A stretch of 64,000 nucleotides of DNA, taken from NCBI RefSeq assembly GCF_040958095.1, contig NC_091237.1:14300364-14364363 (forward strand), in the 5' to 3' direction. Origin of the DNA: Procambarus clarkii. Its lineage: Eukaryota; Arthropoda; Malacostraca; Decapoda; Cambaridae. Shown in pieces: positions 47,101 through 59,600 of this stretch. Within the stretch, counting starts at the first letter, position 1; every line of letters begins with the position of its first letter. The notes under the pieces are model-generated. The model saw nothing but the letters and a program-made list of their open reading frames with translations, searched no databases and was not told where the DNA came from. The translations under genes and the position numbers were made by a program.

Positions 47101-49027
47101 ATGATAACCCCTGTTTCGGCTGCTTCTGGTGTACCTTCTCGGGCTCGTGGGGTGGGCGACCAAGCCCCAGAGTCGGTCCGTATTGGAAGACCGGGCTCTG
47201 TAGCCTCTGCTGCATTGGGCCCCGACCTTGCTCCTCCTTTGGCCTCTCTGACTCCTTCCCCTGGCTCCCCTCCCTCCTGTGGTTGGGTCGAGCCCCAAGC
47301 CCCCAGTGGTGACTACCTCGTCCCCTGGTGCGGCTCCTTCTCTAGTTGTAACTACTGCGCCTTTTAACCCCTCTCTCTCTGGGGGTTCTCACCGCCGTCC
47401 TCGTCACGGCCGCCCTCGCTCGATTCCTTCCAGTTCTGCTACCTATCAAGCCTTGTTTGGTCCCGCGTCGTAGGCCAAATATTTTGATCTCCTCCCTCTT
47501 GATTCTGCTCCTCCTGACGATTTCTCCCACCATCGACATCTCGTTGATTCCGTGGATGCCTCCATTACTTTCAACCCCACTCGTCTCGGTACACGTGTCG
47601 TTGCTGCTCCTTCTCAGGATGCTGCTTCCCGCTTGCCTGCCTTATCCTGCCTTGGCGAGACCCCTGTTCGGGTCTCGAAGAACGCTCGGTTGAATGCCAG
47701 TATTGGCACTATTTTGCTCCCGCCCCATGTTGCGACCGGTGTTCGGGACCTGCGCGACTTCCACGACGATATTCGACATATCCTTGCTGCCCAGGGCCAT
47801 TCTATTCTCCAGGTGGACACGTTTACTCGTCCCCCTCGTGGTAGTCGCCGTCAACCCCTCCGGGTTGTGAAGATTACCTTTGATGGTAGGACCCTTCCAC
47901 CCTCTGTCATTCTTGCTGGTGCCAGGTGCTCTGTCCAGGAGTACATTCCTTCTCCTCGGCTCTGCAACAAGTACTGGAGGTTTGGGCATGGTGCCCTCCG
48001 CTGCTCCGGGACTGTCTCTCTCTGTCCTTTGTGTGGTGGCGAAGGTCACTCTAAGTCGGAGTGCACTTCTCCCCAGGCTCGTTGCCTCAACTGCGGTGAG
48101 GCCCATCCTACCTTCTCCCGTGCGTGTGTCCATTACAAGCTTGAGGCAGCCGTCCTCAACTTGAAGCACCGGGAGCGTTTATCTTTTCCTGAGGCGAGAC
48201 ACCAGGTTCGCCGGCTCCCGCCTTATGCTAATATCTCTTATGCTCGCGTGTTGCGCTCTTCCTCTCCTCGTCCTTCCCGCCTTCCTCAGACTCACAACCG
48301 TTTCCGGGCCTTGGACCCTGATGCGCCCACTGCCCCCTCCTCTGTTCCTTTGGGTTCTCTCCCGAAGGATCCTCCTCCTGGTCCTCTGTCCGGGGTTCCC
48401 CTTCCTTCTACCCAGTCTGTCGTGTCTCCTGTGTCTTCTTCCTCATCCCCCTCCGATCCTCCTTCCCATCCTCTTCCTCCATCTATCGGCTCTCCCCACC
48501 GCCTGTCGGTGTGGGCGGATGTCCATCGCTCTCCTAGCGGCCGTCGTGTGTGCTCTCGTTCGGCTTCTCCTGTTGAGACACTGGAATCCGTTGCCCGGTA
48601 CGTAGTTGCTGGGACACCGGTCCCTTTAAGTCAGAAGCGTAAGCCTGGCTCCTCTCCTTCCTCTTCCCCGGCGGGTAAGAAGGCTTCGCTTTCTTCCTCA
48701 GCTCCTACGTCTGGTTCTGTTGCTCCTTCCCCTCCCGTTTCAGTGATTGCGCCCCCTGTTCCTGCTATGGAGGTTTCTTTGGCCCCTGCTTCCCTTTCGG
48801 TTACTGCTCTTGCTGGGGTGCGCTCCCCTCTTTCTACTCCCCCTCTTCCTGCTGCTGTCCTTGACTGCTCCTCTCCGTTGTCTCCTCCTCTTCCTCCTCC
48901 TCCTCCGGACCCCGCCCGCCCACCTCTGATCTATTCTCCCGTTTCCTTCCCTCCGTCTTTGCTCAGTTTACCCATGCCCCCTAACCCTGACTTTGCTGAC
49001 CCTGATCCCGACCCTGATATTCTTTAA
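47101..49027 (+). pseudogene. I-like LINE ORF1 (gag-like), broken
   Basis: It probably starts at 47101 (MITPVSAASG). A shift of +1 between about 47280 and 47360 and an in-frame TAG at 47471-47473 break it; the rest is open to 49027. Three zinc knuckles lie at about 47963-48127: the first is CNKYWRFGHGALRC, with the second Cys replaced by Tyr, the second is CPLCGGEGHSKSEC (intact), and the third is CLNCGEAHPTFSRAC. The C-terminal 250 residues are Pro/Ser-rich. The family role is binding of the element RNA to form the particle that returns to the nucleus; that is family knowledge. Confidence 0.85.
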
Positions 49028-49074
49028 CGTGCTCTGTTGCTCTTTCGCCTTGGTTTCTTCCTTGTTCTCTGGTT

Positions 49075-52000
49075 TTGTCCTTTCTCTTCTCGTCGTTGTC
49101 CATTCTTCAATGGAACGTTCAAGGTTATTATGCCAATTTCCTCGAACTCCAACTTCTGATTTCGCGGTTTTCGCCCCTTTGTGTCTGTCTCCAGGAGCCA
49201 ATGCTTGGTGCTCGTCCTGGTCGTTTTCGTGGCTATTCCTTTCTCTTCCCCCCCCCCCAGCCATTGCTGGGGCTTCTAATTCTTCTGCTCTCTTGATTCG
49301 TGCTGATGTTCCCTTTGTTCCTTTACTTTTTCCTTCGCCTCTCCATTGTTCTGCTGCTCGTATCTTTGTGGGGAAATGGTACAGTTTGTTCCATTTATCT
49401 CCCCCCGAGTGTCCCGCTCTCTCTTCCTGATTTGAAACACCTCCTAGACTCCTTGCCGGAGCCTGTGCTCCTGCTGGGTGACTTCAATTGTCGTCATTCC
49501 CTTTGGGGTGACGTTCTGACGAATACCTGGGGTCGCCTCCTTGAGCCGTTTCTCCTCTCTTCTTCCCTGTCTCTTCTGAATTCTGGTGAGCCCACTCATT
49601 TGGACTCTCGGACTCGCACCCTTGTCTTGATCTTTCTCTCTGCTCTTCTTCTCTTTACTTAGATTTCACGTGGCAGGTTCTTGATGACCTCCATGGAAGT
49701 GATCATTTCCCCATCCTTGTTTCCTTTTTCTCTTTTCGCCCTTCCCTCTTTCCCTAGGTGGCAGTTTGCTAAGGCAGACTGGACCCTATTTACCCTCAGT
49801 GCTGCTCTCTCTGACCTCTCCCTTCTGCCTCTCTCTCGCGCTCTCCTCCTTTTTCATGACACTGTCTTCAACGCTGCCCTCCGCTCTATTCCTCGCTCTT
49901 CCTCTCGGGGTCCACGGAAGTGCGTTCCCTGGTGGAATGCGGACTGTGCTCGGGCTGTCCGCTGTAAGCGTGCAGCCTGGAAGAGGCACCGCCGTAGGCA
50001 GACGACCGATTCTTTTCTTTTCTTTCGGAAAGCGAGTGCGGTGGCCCGTAGGGCCATCCGTACGGCTAAACGTGAATGTTGGGCATCTTATGTCTCAACA
50101 ATTACGTCCGAAACCCCTCTGGCCCAGATCTGGGAGCGTATCCGCAAGATAGCGGGTAAGTTCGTTCCCGATGTTTCACCGGTCCTTCACCTCCATGATA
50201 CTCTTGTGGCGGACCCATTGCAGGTCGCTTTCGAACTGGGTTCCCACTTTTCTTCTGTTAGCTCTGGTCTTCATCTTCCCCAATCTTTCCTTCTTTGTAA
50301 ACCTGTCCTTGAGTCTCGTCCTTTAGATTTCTGCACTCATCTTCAGCTTCCCTATAATGATCCCTTCTCTCTCTCTGAACTTCGTACTGCCCTGGCCCTC
50401 TGCGGTTCTACGGCGGCGGGCTCCGATGGTATTCATTATGAGATGCTTCGCCATCTCCCTCCGAGCACGTCTCAGTATTTACTGAGTCTGTATAATCGGA
50501 TCTGGGAGTCGTCGTCAGTCCCTGAGGACTGGCTCGATGCCGTTGTCCTCCCTGTTCACAAACCGGGGTCTCTGGGTACTTCCCCTAAGGACTTTCGCCC
50601 TATTGCTCTCACAAGTTGTCTGTAAACTCTTTGAACGTATGGTTAACGTTCGTCTGATGTGGTTCCTGGAACACCATCACCACCTCTCCCCTTCTCAATT
50701 TGGTTTCCGCAAGTGCCGCAGCACGACAGATGTCCTGGTGAACTTGGAGGTCTATATTCGTACTGCTTTTGCTGCGAAGACCTCCGTTGTTGCCGTCCTT
50801 TTTGACCTGGAAAAGGCTTACGACACCACTTGGCGTTATCATATCCTATCTCAACTTCATTCTTTGGCCTTCGTGGTCATCTCCCTCTCTTTCTCCGCAG
50901 CTTCCTCTCTCGTCGTTCCTTTCGGGTGCGCCTTGGTACCGCTCTCTCTCCCTCTTTTCAGCAATACGAAGGTGTGCCCCAGAGTAGTGTTCTGAGCACT
51001 ACTCTTTTTCTGGTTGCCCTCAATGGTCTTCTTTCCTCTCTTCCTTCTGGTGTCTTCTCCGCTCTCTATGTCGATGATCTTACCCTTTGTTGTCAGGGTG
51101 ATGATTCGCCTCTCCTTCAACACCGGCTTCAACTTGCAATTGATGCCGTGTCGTCTTGGGCCACAGATCATGGCTTCAAGTTCTCTACTTCTAAGACTTG
51201 TGCCATGACTTTTACGCGGAAATGGGTTGTTCTTCGTCCCTCTTTGTCACTTTATGGTCATCCCCTTGAATACAAAGATTCCGCGAAGCTTTTGGGGTTA
51301 TTCCTTGACACTCGTTTGTCTTGGTCTCCCCATATCTCTTACCTCCGTGTTGAGTGCTCAAAGGCCCTTACCCTCCTTCGGGTCTTGTCCCATACTTCTT
51401 GGGGGGCAGATAGGCGCACTCTCCTTGCTTTACATTCTTCTCTCGTCCTGTCTAAGCTCGATTATGGTTGCCCTGCTTACTCGTCTGCTTCTCCTTCTAC
51501 TCTTCGCCGTCTTGATGCTTTGCACCATACTGGGTTGCGCCTCAGTTCTGGTGCCTTTCGTTCGACTCCCATCCTTAGCTTGTATGTTGACACTGGCTTC
51601 CTGTCTCTCCAGGACCGCCGTGATCGCTACTGTCTTCGCTATCTTGCGCGGTCCTTGCAACATCCTTCCTCTCGCCTCTGTCGTGCTTTAACTTTTACCC
51701 CTCCTGCGGTTCCTGTTCCTCTTCACCACCTCCCTCTTTCTGTCCGGTTATCTCGCCTACAGGATTCTCTTTCCATTCGTATTTCTGATGTTTCTCCTCG
51801 TGTTGTTCCTTCTTTTCCCCCGTGGAGGATCCCTCTTCCGCGGTTTTGTACATCCTTGACCCGTATCACTAAAGCTTTTACCCCTCCTACGGTTCTAAAA
51901 CGCCTTTTCCTCGAGCACTTTTCTTCTCACTCCCGCTCTGTTTCTGTCTTCACTGATGGGTCTAAGTCAGCGGACGGTGTTGGCTACTCTGTTGTTTTTC

Positions 52001-52759
52001 CTGATCGCACTTATATGTGTCGCTTGCCTCCGGAGACTATCATCTTTACAGCGGAACTTTATGCTATTCTCTATGCTCTTCGTCTCCTGCTTTCTCGTTG
52101 TCAGTCTTCCTTTGTAGTTGTTGTTGACTCTCGTAGTGCCCTCATGGCCCTCGGGTCCTTTAATCCGGTTCATCCAGTAGTTGTCGAGATCCAGCATTGG
52201 CTGTTTCTCGTTCACAGTAAATTTAAGTCGGTTGAGTTTTGTTGGGTTCCCAGCCATATTGGTGTGTTTCAATGAGCGTGCGGATGCTGCCGCCAGGGAA
52301 GCTGTCCGCTCTTGTCCCATCTCTCGTAAAGGCATTCCGTATTCCGACTTTTACCCGGTTATCCATTCCTCAGTCCTTACCCGTTGGCAGGCTTCTTGGT
52401 TGTCTGTTACTGGTAACAAGCTCCTTAAATGTTGTGTTTCCTCGTGGCCGTCCTCCTTTCACCGTAACCGGAGGTGGGAAACAGCTCTGGCGAGGTTGCG
52501 TATTGGCCATACTCGCTTAACCCATGGTCACTTGATGGAGCGCCGCCCTGCTCCTTATTGTCCTAGTTGCATTGTCCCTCTTACGGTCGTGCATGTCCTC
52601 CTTGAATGTCCTGACTTCCAGGACGAGCGTGTGTCTTGCTTTCCGACCGCCCCTCGCGGTCACCTGTCCCTCGATAGACTTCTTGGTGACTCGGATACTT
52701 TTGATATCGTTCACCTTATGCGTTTTTGTTCTCGTATTGGCATCCTTGGTGATATTTAG
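49075..52759 (+). pseudogene. I-like LINE ORF2 (EN-RT-RNase H), broken
   Basis: Endonuclease motifs are ILQWNVQGY (about 49090), LQEPM (about 49195), GDFNCRH (about 49480) and SDHFPI (about 49700). Reverse transcriptase: GSDGIHYEML, KPGS.GTSPKDFRPIALTS, QFGFRKCRSTTD, FDLEKAYD and YVDDLTL (about 51070). RNase H: FTDGSKS (about 51950), AELYAI, VVDSRSAL and WVPSHIGV, then after a shift ERADAAAREA. The C-terminal motif is CPSCIVPLTVVHVLLEC. At least seven frame changes occur (near 49255 in a C run, 49380, 49620, 49750, 50615, 50870 and 52265). The catalytic residues are largely retained, so decay is recent and mostly by indels. Confidence 0.87.
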
Positions 52760-52840
52760 CGCCCTCTGATTATTTTGCGTATTTGATGGTGCTACATAGC
52801 CTTCCCGGTTTGGTGCCTTCTTTTGATAATTACTTACTTA

Positions 52841-52853
52841 CTTGAAGTCGATA
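52841..52853. repeat. 13-bp target-site duplication, right
   Basis: Exact copy of 46564-46576. Confidence 0.88.
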
Positions 52854-53269
52854 AAGCAGACAATTTTCAAAAGGAAGGGCAGCATAACGAGCAGACAGGA
52901 GTGGACAGACAGTCGGTTATCCCATAATGTGTAATACGCCCCGCACAGCATGGGTGGAGTGAGGGGGGGGGGGTTGTAGCAGGGCACAGTATGGTGATGG
53001 TGCGGGTGAAGTACACACCCACTGAATTCCTGCCATCAATAATTGTTTTCATAACCATTAGAACAATGGCATCCCTCCAGCCACCATGCTTCCACTGACC
53101 CCCTCCTCTGGTCCTCCACCTCAGACAATAACCCCCCACACCCCCTCTCCCTTCCAGACATCAGCATGTCAAAATCAGTACCATAATGTGTTTAAACTAT
53201 TTAAACTAAGTCATTGTGTATCTCAAGGTATCTTAATTCATTTGAAAGTGTTCATGTGCATTCGTTCAT
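52854..53269. other. No gene seen
   Basis: Flank of the I-like LINE. A G run is at 52963-52972. Confidence 0.45.
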
Positions 53270-53441
53270 ATACTCGCCTAATTGTGCTTGCTGGGGTTGA
53301 GCTCTGGCTCTTTAGTTCCACCTCTCAACCGTCAATCAACAGGTGTACAGGTTTCTGAGCCTATTGGGCTCTATCATATCTACACTTGAACCTGTGTATG
53401 GAGTCAGCCTCCACCACATCGCTTACTAATGCATTCCATTA
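53270..53441 (-). mobile_element. CR1-like LINE, 3' UTR fragment
   Basis: The minus strand from 53441 has AATGCATTAGTAAGCGATGT, CATAGACCTGTACACCTGTT-type sequence and the tail GCAAGCACAATTAGGCGAGT. Same family as 9075 and 35453. Only the last 170 bp are present. Confidence 0.8.
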
Positions 53442-54399
53442 GATATAATCATATATGATTACACATAATCATAATCATTCCATACACATAATCATATATG
53501 TGTACGTCAACGTATACATACATGCGTATATATCTCATATTAAAATACTGATAAACGAATGATCATGAACAAATTAATTTATAATTGTAGCATTATATAT
53601 AATTTTAATAGACTAATTACGTGTTTATACATTTGAATGGTCCAGACAGGTGGCCAGCCTTGGGCATATACACTTCTGGTAGGCACAATGACCTCATGTT
53701 AGACCCTTGATAGATTATGTGAGAGAGAGAGAGAGCTGGGGCAGGGAGGTGCGTGCCCCAGGGAGATAATCCATGCCCATGCCCCGCCTCGAGGTCAGTT
53801 CTCGAGTCACACCAAGAATAACAATCGAGCAAGTTGTCCTGACCAGGATGTGGCATATTAGGGAGGGTTGAGGAATAGGAAGCCTGTCTGATAGGGCTCT
53901 TGGCAAGCAGTTCTCCCTCAGTCTACCTATCTATAAGGAAGAAATGTATCTAGGCCCTCCTCCCCCCTGCCTATTCTCTCTCCCCCACCTTTCTTCCTTC
54001 ATTTCCTCCCTCCTTCCCTCCCCCTCACTGGTGAGAGAGTAGGAGTGTGAGAGTGGTTAGAGAACTCATAGTTCTCACGCTCGTGAAATTGTCTGCGACC
54101 CTGGAGGAGTAGAGCGGAGGGGGGGTGAAAGTAGGTGACGATGGAGGAGTAGTGGGGAGCATTATATGCAGTGAACGTAGGTGTCTATGGAAGAGTACAT
54201 CATAGAGGAGGGTGAAAGGAAGGTGACGATGGAGGAGGAGAAGGGAGAGGGTGTGAAGGTAGGTGATGATGGAGGAGTAGAGGGGAGGAGGGGGGGGGGG
54301 CAAAGGTAGGTGTCTATGGAAGAGTACATCATAGAGGGGGGTGAAGGTAGGTGGCGATGGAGTAGAGCAAAAGGGGTGGGGGTTGAAAGTAATCCTGAG
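53442..54399. other. No gene seen; loose G-rich repeats
   Basis: ATATATG-rich near 53450-53600. From 54100 to 54380, loose repeats of GTAGGTG.CGATGGAGGAG and GTGTCTATGGAAGAGTACAT. Confidence 0.5.
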
Positions 54400-54698
54400 T
54401 TTAATTTTTTAGTTATATATAGTGACACCTCGGCTTACGAATGAATATTTATGAACTTTTCGGGTTACGAGCCCAATTTCTTCGAAAAATTTGAATCGGG
54501 TTACAAACTTTGCCTCGGGAAAGGAGTTTGTTGATATACGTATGGGCTGACCTAGCGCGTGGTGGCATGGTGATCGCGCCTCAGTTTACCAGTGTCTCCT
54601 GCCTAGTAAGTAACGCGCCTGAATTCTTTGTAAAGCATTACATTTGTTTTCGGATTTTTGGCTATTTGAACATAAAATTTGTTATGATATATCTTGCC

Positions 54699-55100
54699 AT
54701 GAGTCCCAAGAAAGCCAGTGGTAAGGTTCAAGCCAAGAAAACACATGTGAGAATGACCATAGAGGAAAAACAAGAGAGCATTCATAAACATCAAAATGGT
54801 GCACAGGTTGTTGAACTAGCTAGGCAGTACAACAAATCTATGTCAACAATATGCACTGTACTTGCTAAGAAAAAGGACATTATGAGCATTAAAGTGGCAA
54901 AAGGCATATCAACAATCCCGAAACAAAGAACACAAACACTTGAGGATGTTGAAAAGTTTTTATTAATTTGGATACACAACAAGGAGTTAGCAGGTGATAG
55001 CATTTCAGAGGCCATCATTTGTGAGAAACCAAGGCATTTGCATGAAGACCTTTTAAAGAAAACCCCTGGAACGAGGGGGAAAAAGATGAATCAAGTTTGA
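54699..55100 (+). pseudogene. Tigger-like transposase, N-terminal DNA-binding half
   Basis: 133 codons starting MSPKKASGKVQAKKTH. The first helix-turn-helix (RMTIEEKQESIHKHQNGAQV through VELARQYNKSMSTI) and the CENP-B-type second DNA-binding region (EDVEKFLLIWIHNKEL, GDSISEAIICEKPRHLHEDL) are recognisable. The frame ends at KKTPGTRGKKMNQV, where the catalytic DDE domain should begin, so it is a half protein. A longer frame upstream from 54510 is probably not used. It might act as a DNA-binding domain only if expressed; no evidence of that. Confidence 0.8.
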
Positions 55101-55628
55101 AAATGTGAAAAGTTTGTGTGACAATAGAGCCTCGTGGAAAACTTTTGCTGTGGTCATTACCTGGTGGAATGCACCCAGGATGGAGTATTAGGGCTATACA
55201 TCTTTTAAATCATAAAAGTAATAAACATTTCCCATCAACCTTACAAACAATATTAACCTATTTTCATGTATTTCCCCCATGTGCATTTTAACAAAGTTCC
55301 TAAATTGCCTTTATCATTCTGTAAAATTTCAATTACAGTACTGTATGTATAATTTTGTTAGTATAAATGGACTGAATATTCTGAAATTGCTATTAATTTT
55401 ACAATTTCAGATTCAAAGGTGGTCTGGACACCCAATTTGGTCAGACAGGTGAAGAGAGCATTTAGGATAGTTCGAAGAGATGAAGATGGTCGCAATTGTG
55501 TTCGAAGAGGCATACGCCCCCCTTTGCTCCTGACATTATGTTCAACCATTGACCTCTGCACACCTAACACAAGGTAGGTTGAAAACTCCTCCTTCATGTC
55601 ATTGGTACATTAGCCAGAAACTCAGGGC
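55101..55628. other. Non-coding centre of the Tigger-like composite, copy 1
   Basis: A/T-rich sequence between the two transposase halves. It matches 62505-63050 in copy 2 at high identity. Confidence 0.75.
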
Positions 55629-55862
55629 TCATGTAGGAATATCCCTAAAAAAAAAAAAAAGTGGCCCCAACAATGCATCCTCCAAGTCTGGAGGATGAGC
55701 AGGAGCATTGTCGAGAAGCAGGACCTTGAGTTCAAACTTTTCTCTTGCAGATATTTTTTGATGGCAGGGCAAACCACTCCACATCACAGTTTTTCTGCAC
55801 GTTATATATTTTTTAAAACTTGGATTTTTGGAATGATACACGAGCAAGGGTTTAATTTTCAA
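55629..55862 (-). pseudogene. Tigger-like transposase, catalytic-half remnant, copy 1
   Basis: The minus strand reads KIKPLLVYHSKNPSFKK, a decayed middle, and LLLDNAPAHPPDLEDALLG, the region with the second catalytic Asp of the DDE domain. A run of A at about 55649-55662 and frameshifts end it. The upstream part of the same half was carried to 61580-61714 by the LINE insertion. The orientation is opposite to the N-terminal half. Confidence 0.8.
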
Positions 55863-55884
55863 ATCGCCACACAGCGCAAGAGTT
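55834..55884. repeat. 51-bp target-site duplication, left
   Basis: TGATACACGAGCAAGGGTTT to GCGCAAGAGTT. It matches 61578-61628 with one difference (G at 55876, A at 61620). The uninterrupted copy 2 has A at the same site, so the left copy mutated. Confidence 0.88.
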
Positions 55885-56614
55885 TTTTTTTTTTTTTATT
55901 TATTTATAAAAGTACAATATACACAATAAAAAAGATACAAAGCCTGACAAAGTACACAGTAAAGAACCCAAAGAACTCTTAAGACAACAAACATTATACA
56001 GAAGAAATGCAAGAGCATGAAGACTGTCTCCTATTTTTTTTTTTTTTTTTTTTTTTTGTACAAGAATACAGCATAAAAAAGAAATCCAATCATGCATAAC
56101 ACAAGATCCACATGAGTAACACAGAGAACACAAAGGCTCACACAGAGCAGCTACACATAATAAGCCAGCGGCATAAAAAAAAAAAGAAAATAAATTAAAA
56201 TAACACAAGGGAAAAATTACATGAAGCATGACGGATAAAAGTACCCAAAAGGGCCACACACACAAGGCAGAAGCCCACATAACCAGGAGCACAGCACCGG
56301 AGCACGCAGGAACCGGTGGAACAAACGAAAAGATACATACACATACACACCACAAAAAACGCCCACACAAATTAATAAACACAAAAAAAACAAAAAAAAA
56401 AAAACAGCGGAACACGCAGGATCCGGCAAAGGAACACAAAACACACACAACAAGGACACACACACAAGGAGCAACACAAAAGCACAGCGCAGGCAAACAC
56501 ACACAACGCACCGCCGAGAAAGCCCTCAGGGGGCAGGAGGAATACCCACAACCCAAACGCCCAAATGACCCAAGAAGCCCTCCCCCCCAAATACATCGAC
56601 ACCACACCAAAACA

Positions 56615-59600
56615 CTAATCAAACCCCCGACCCCCCACCAACCCCAAAGCATCACCCTGAACATACGCGTCAGTGAACCAATCAGCAAACCTCACCGGAA
56701 AAGCACGCCGCAACCACCACCATGTGAAACACAAACGCCCCCGCAGAAAACCCAGAATCCGGCGAACCCCATAGCCCTCCAAACGCCCAACCCACACGCA
56801 AAACACATAATCCGCAATCAAGACACTCAGAGTGTTCCGAAGCCGCCCGGAGCCCTGAGGAAACGAAAGAAACAGGAACCGTAAAACATCCCCCTGAAAC
56901 CCGAGCCCACAGAACACCGCAATCACATCACGCAACCAAGCAACTAAACCCTGTACCCTCTCACAAAAATAAAACACATGTAACTGCGTCTCAACCAATC
57001 CACAATGTGCACATGTCGCGGAAGAACGCAACCCAAGCATACACAAACGATCATTCGACGGCAAGGACTCGTGCAGCATCCGAAAGAGAAACTCCCGCTG
57101 CTGCGGAGCCAAATGCTGCCCACCCAAGACCAACCAAATCCCCCCCCAATCCCAGCATGAAAACAAATCCTCAACCCGATGGCTCACACGACGAAGGAGA
57201 ACCCCATAAACCCCCGACACGACAGGGACAAAAACCCTGGAACACGACAGAGCTTCCGCAGAATCCCAACTGCCCACGAATACACAGCAGGTGTACAAAG
57301 GCGACCTCACACCCAGCCCCTAACTCAAGCAAATAGCTAAACCGAACAGAACAGAAATAAATCCCAAGCGCACCGAGGCCCCCACCCACCCCCAAATACT
57401 GACGCAACGACACCCAAAACAAAGCCAATGCCTTGGTAAAAACATCAGGGATGCCAACACCCCCCTCCTCCACCCACAAAACCATGGAGGAGCGACGAAC
57501 CGGATGATACTTCCTACACCACATATACCGATAGACTCTGCACTCCAACCTACGAGTACGCTGCCGATCCAGGGGAAAGCACTGAGCCAAAAACCACACC
57601 CTCGAAAGAACTTTGCTAGTAACAACAATCGCCCGCTGATAAACCGTCAATGGACGTGAGGATAACAAACCAACCGCCACCTCAACCGACCGAGACAATG
57701 CATCCCAATTCCACTCCAAGGATTGGGCATACGAGCTAAACCAAGTAATTCCGAGAACCCGAAGCGACCTGACCACTGGAAACCACGACCCCGCCCACAC
57801 CGAACGGGAGGTCCAGCTCCCCAGCCCCATCAGACAGGACTTATCCCTATTAACAAGGGCCCCAGTGGCCAGCTCAAAACGCCGAACAAGGTCCTGAACC
57901 GCAACCACAGAGCCATCGGTCGCCACAAACAGAACCGTATCGTCAGCATACCCACAGATCGGTAAACAGAGACCAGCAGGCAGCCTCGGAGGAACCACCA
58001 AAGCACATGACTTAACCGCACGAAACAAAGGCTCCTGAAAATAACATAAAGGAGCATAGATAAGGGACACCCTTGCCGTACCGAGCGGCGAACGGCAAAG
58101 GGGGCACTAAAAAAACCATTAATGCACACACGGCTATGACAGCGGGCATACAACATACGAACCCAAGAAAGAAACAACGGAGGAAACCCGAACCTCTCCA
58201 TAGCCTGCAGCACAAAGCCCATCGACACACGGTCGAATGCTTTCGACCAATCTAAGCTGAGCATCGCCGCAGGTAGGCGAAGCTCAGAGGCACACAGAAG
58301 CACATCACGTAGAAGAGCATTGCACTGAAGCAAAGACCTACCCGGAATGCCACAAAATTGCTCAACCGAAACCACAGAACCAATAACATCCCGACACCGA
58401 CCTGCCAGCAACTTCGAGACAACCTTATAATCAACATTTAACAGGGTGATCGGTCTCCAATTCGACAGAAAACGCAAATCACCTGGCTTCGGAAGCAACC
58501 TCACAACCCCATCATAATGGGATGCGGGTAAGGAACAGGTCAGGAAACAAAATCGCACCACCTCCAAAAAAGCCTCCAAATCACATCCCAGAAAGTCACA
58601 TAAAATTCCACAGGGAGCCCATCCGAGCCAGGCACTCTGCCGGAACGGAAAGACCGCACCACATCCCAGAGCTCAGCCGATGACACGTCCCTCACCAAAG
58701 CGGAACAACCCGCAGCCGACAAACCAGGAGAGCAGTGACGCGAAAAGAAAGCAGCCAAATCCTCATCCACCCCTACCTCCCCATACAGCTCTTCCAATTC
58801 CTGCTGCACATACAACAGGACCCCATCCGTGTTAGACAAAATAGAACCGTCCGGACGCTGGAGACCGGTGAAAAGAACCGAGTCCCGAAGGGCTTTCTCC
58901 TTTCGCAAAAGAAAAGGAGAAAGCCGTTCACCAGACACACGCTCGTCAACACGAGCCCGCACCCGAACCCCTTCTGCCAACTCCTCCTGCAAACCACAAA
59001 TGCGCTCCTTACACACCGAAAAAGCATCAAAACAATCAAGCCCCACCATTTAGCAACACATACAACCGAGTCAACCGCGCCTGAAGAAAACGCAACAAAC
59101 CAAACCGCCCCGCCGCCTCACGCCTCGCAACCACAACCAAAAAGGACTTGCATTTCACCTTGCACCACTCCCACCAGTCCAAAACAGACGAAAACTCGCA
59201 CTTGCGAGCAACAAGCCCCACCCACCACCCACGAAACGCCTCACGCACCCAAGGACAACGCAACAACCAACAATTCAACTTCCACCAACCCCTCCCCACA
59301 CGAACCTGACTACGAACAGCAACACGCTCCACAACCAAACAATGATCAGAAAAGGCAACAGGAACTGTACGAAACGCAAAAACAGAGCCCTCCCGCCCAT
59401 GAACATAAAAACGATCCAGCCTGGAACACGCCCCTCGCGCAGCAAAGGTGAATTCCAAATCGCCCCCAAACATGAGAGCAGCATCACGAAACCCACAACT
59501 CTGTAAGGTGGAGACCAACGCCCGAGAAACATTCTGCGGATGCGCACTATTACAATCCCGTGCGAGAGTGACACAATTAAAATCACCCCCAAAAACCATG

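Larger units (their letters stand above)
46577..52840 (+). mobile_element. I-like non-LTR retrotransposon, full length, inactive
   Basis: The 6.26-kb element lies between perfect 13-bp direct repeats. The order is about 520 bp of 5' UTR, ORF1 with CCHC knuckles, ORF2 with endonuclease, reverse transcriptase (YVDD), RNase H and a C-terminal Cys/His motif, an 80-bp 3' UTR and a short ATTACTTACTTACTT tail in place of a poly(A). The RNase H domain favours the I group over jockey or CR1; the exact clade is inferred. Both ORFs carry frameshifts and ORF1 has a stop, so the copy is dead. Confidence 0.9.
54400..55884 (+). mobile_element. Tigger/pogo-type composite, copy 1 left part
   Basis: Starts TTTAATTTTTTAGTTATATA plus TAGTGACACCTCGGCTTACG, a pogo/Tigger-like end. 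It contains the transposase N-terminal half on + and catalytic-half remnants on -. Interrupted at 55884 by the Tx1-like LINE; it resumes at 61629-61800. Spliced length is 1657 bp, nearly equal to copy 2 (61801-63456). Confidence 0.85.

Noticed and set aside
55900-56688. 262-codon Cys/Phe-rich minus-strand frame
   Set aside because: It lies in the Tx1-like 3' UTR and A-tail after the ORF2 stop; composition is unlike the rest of the element.
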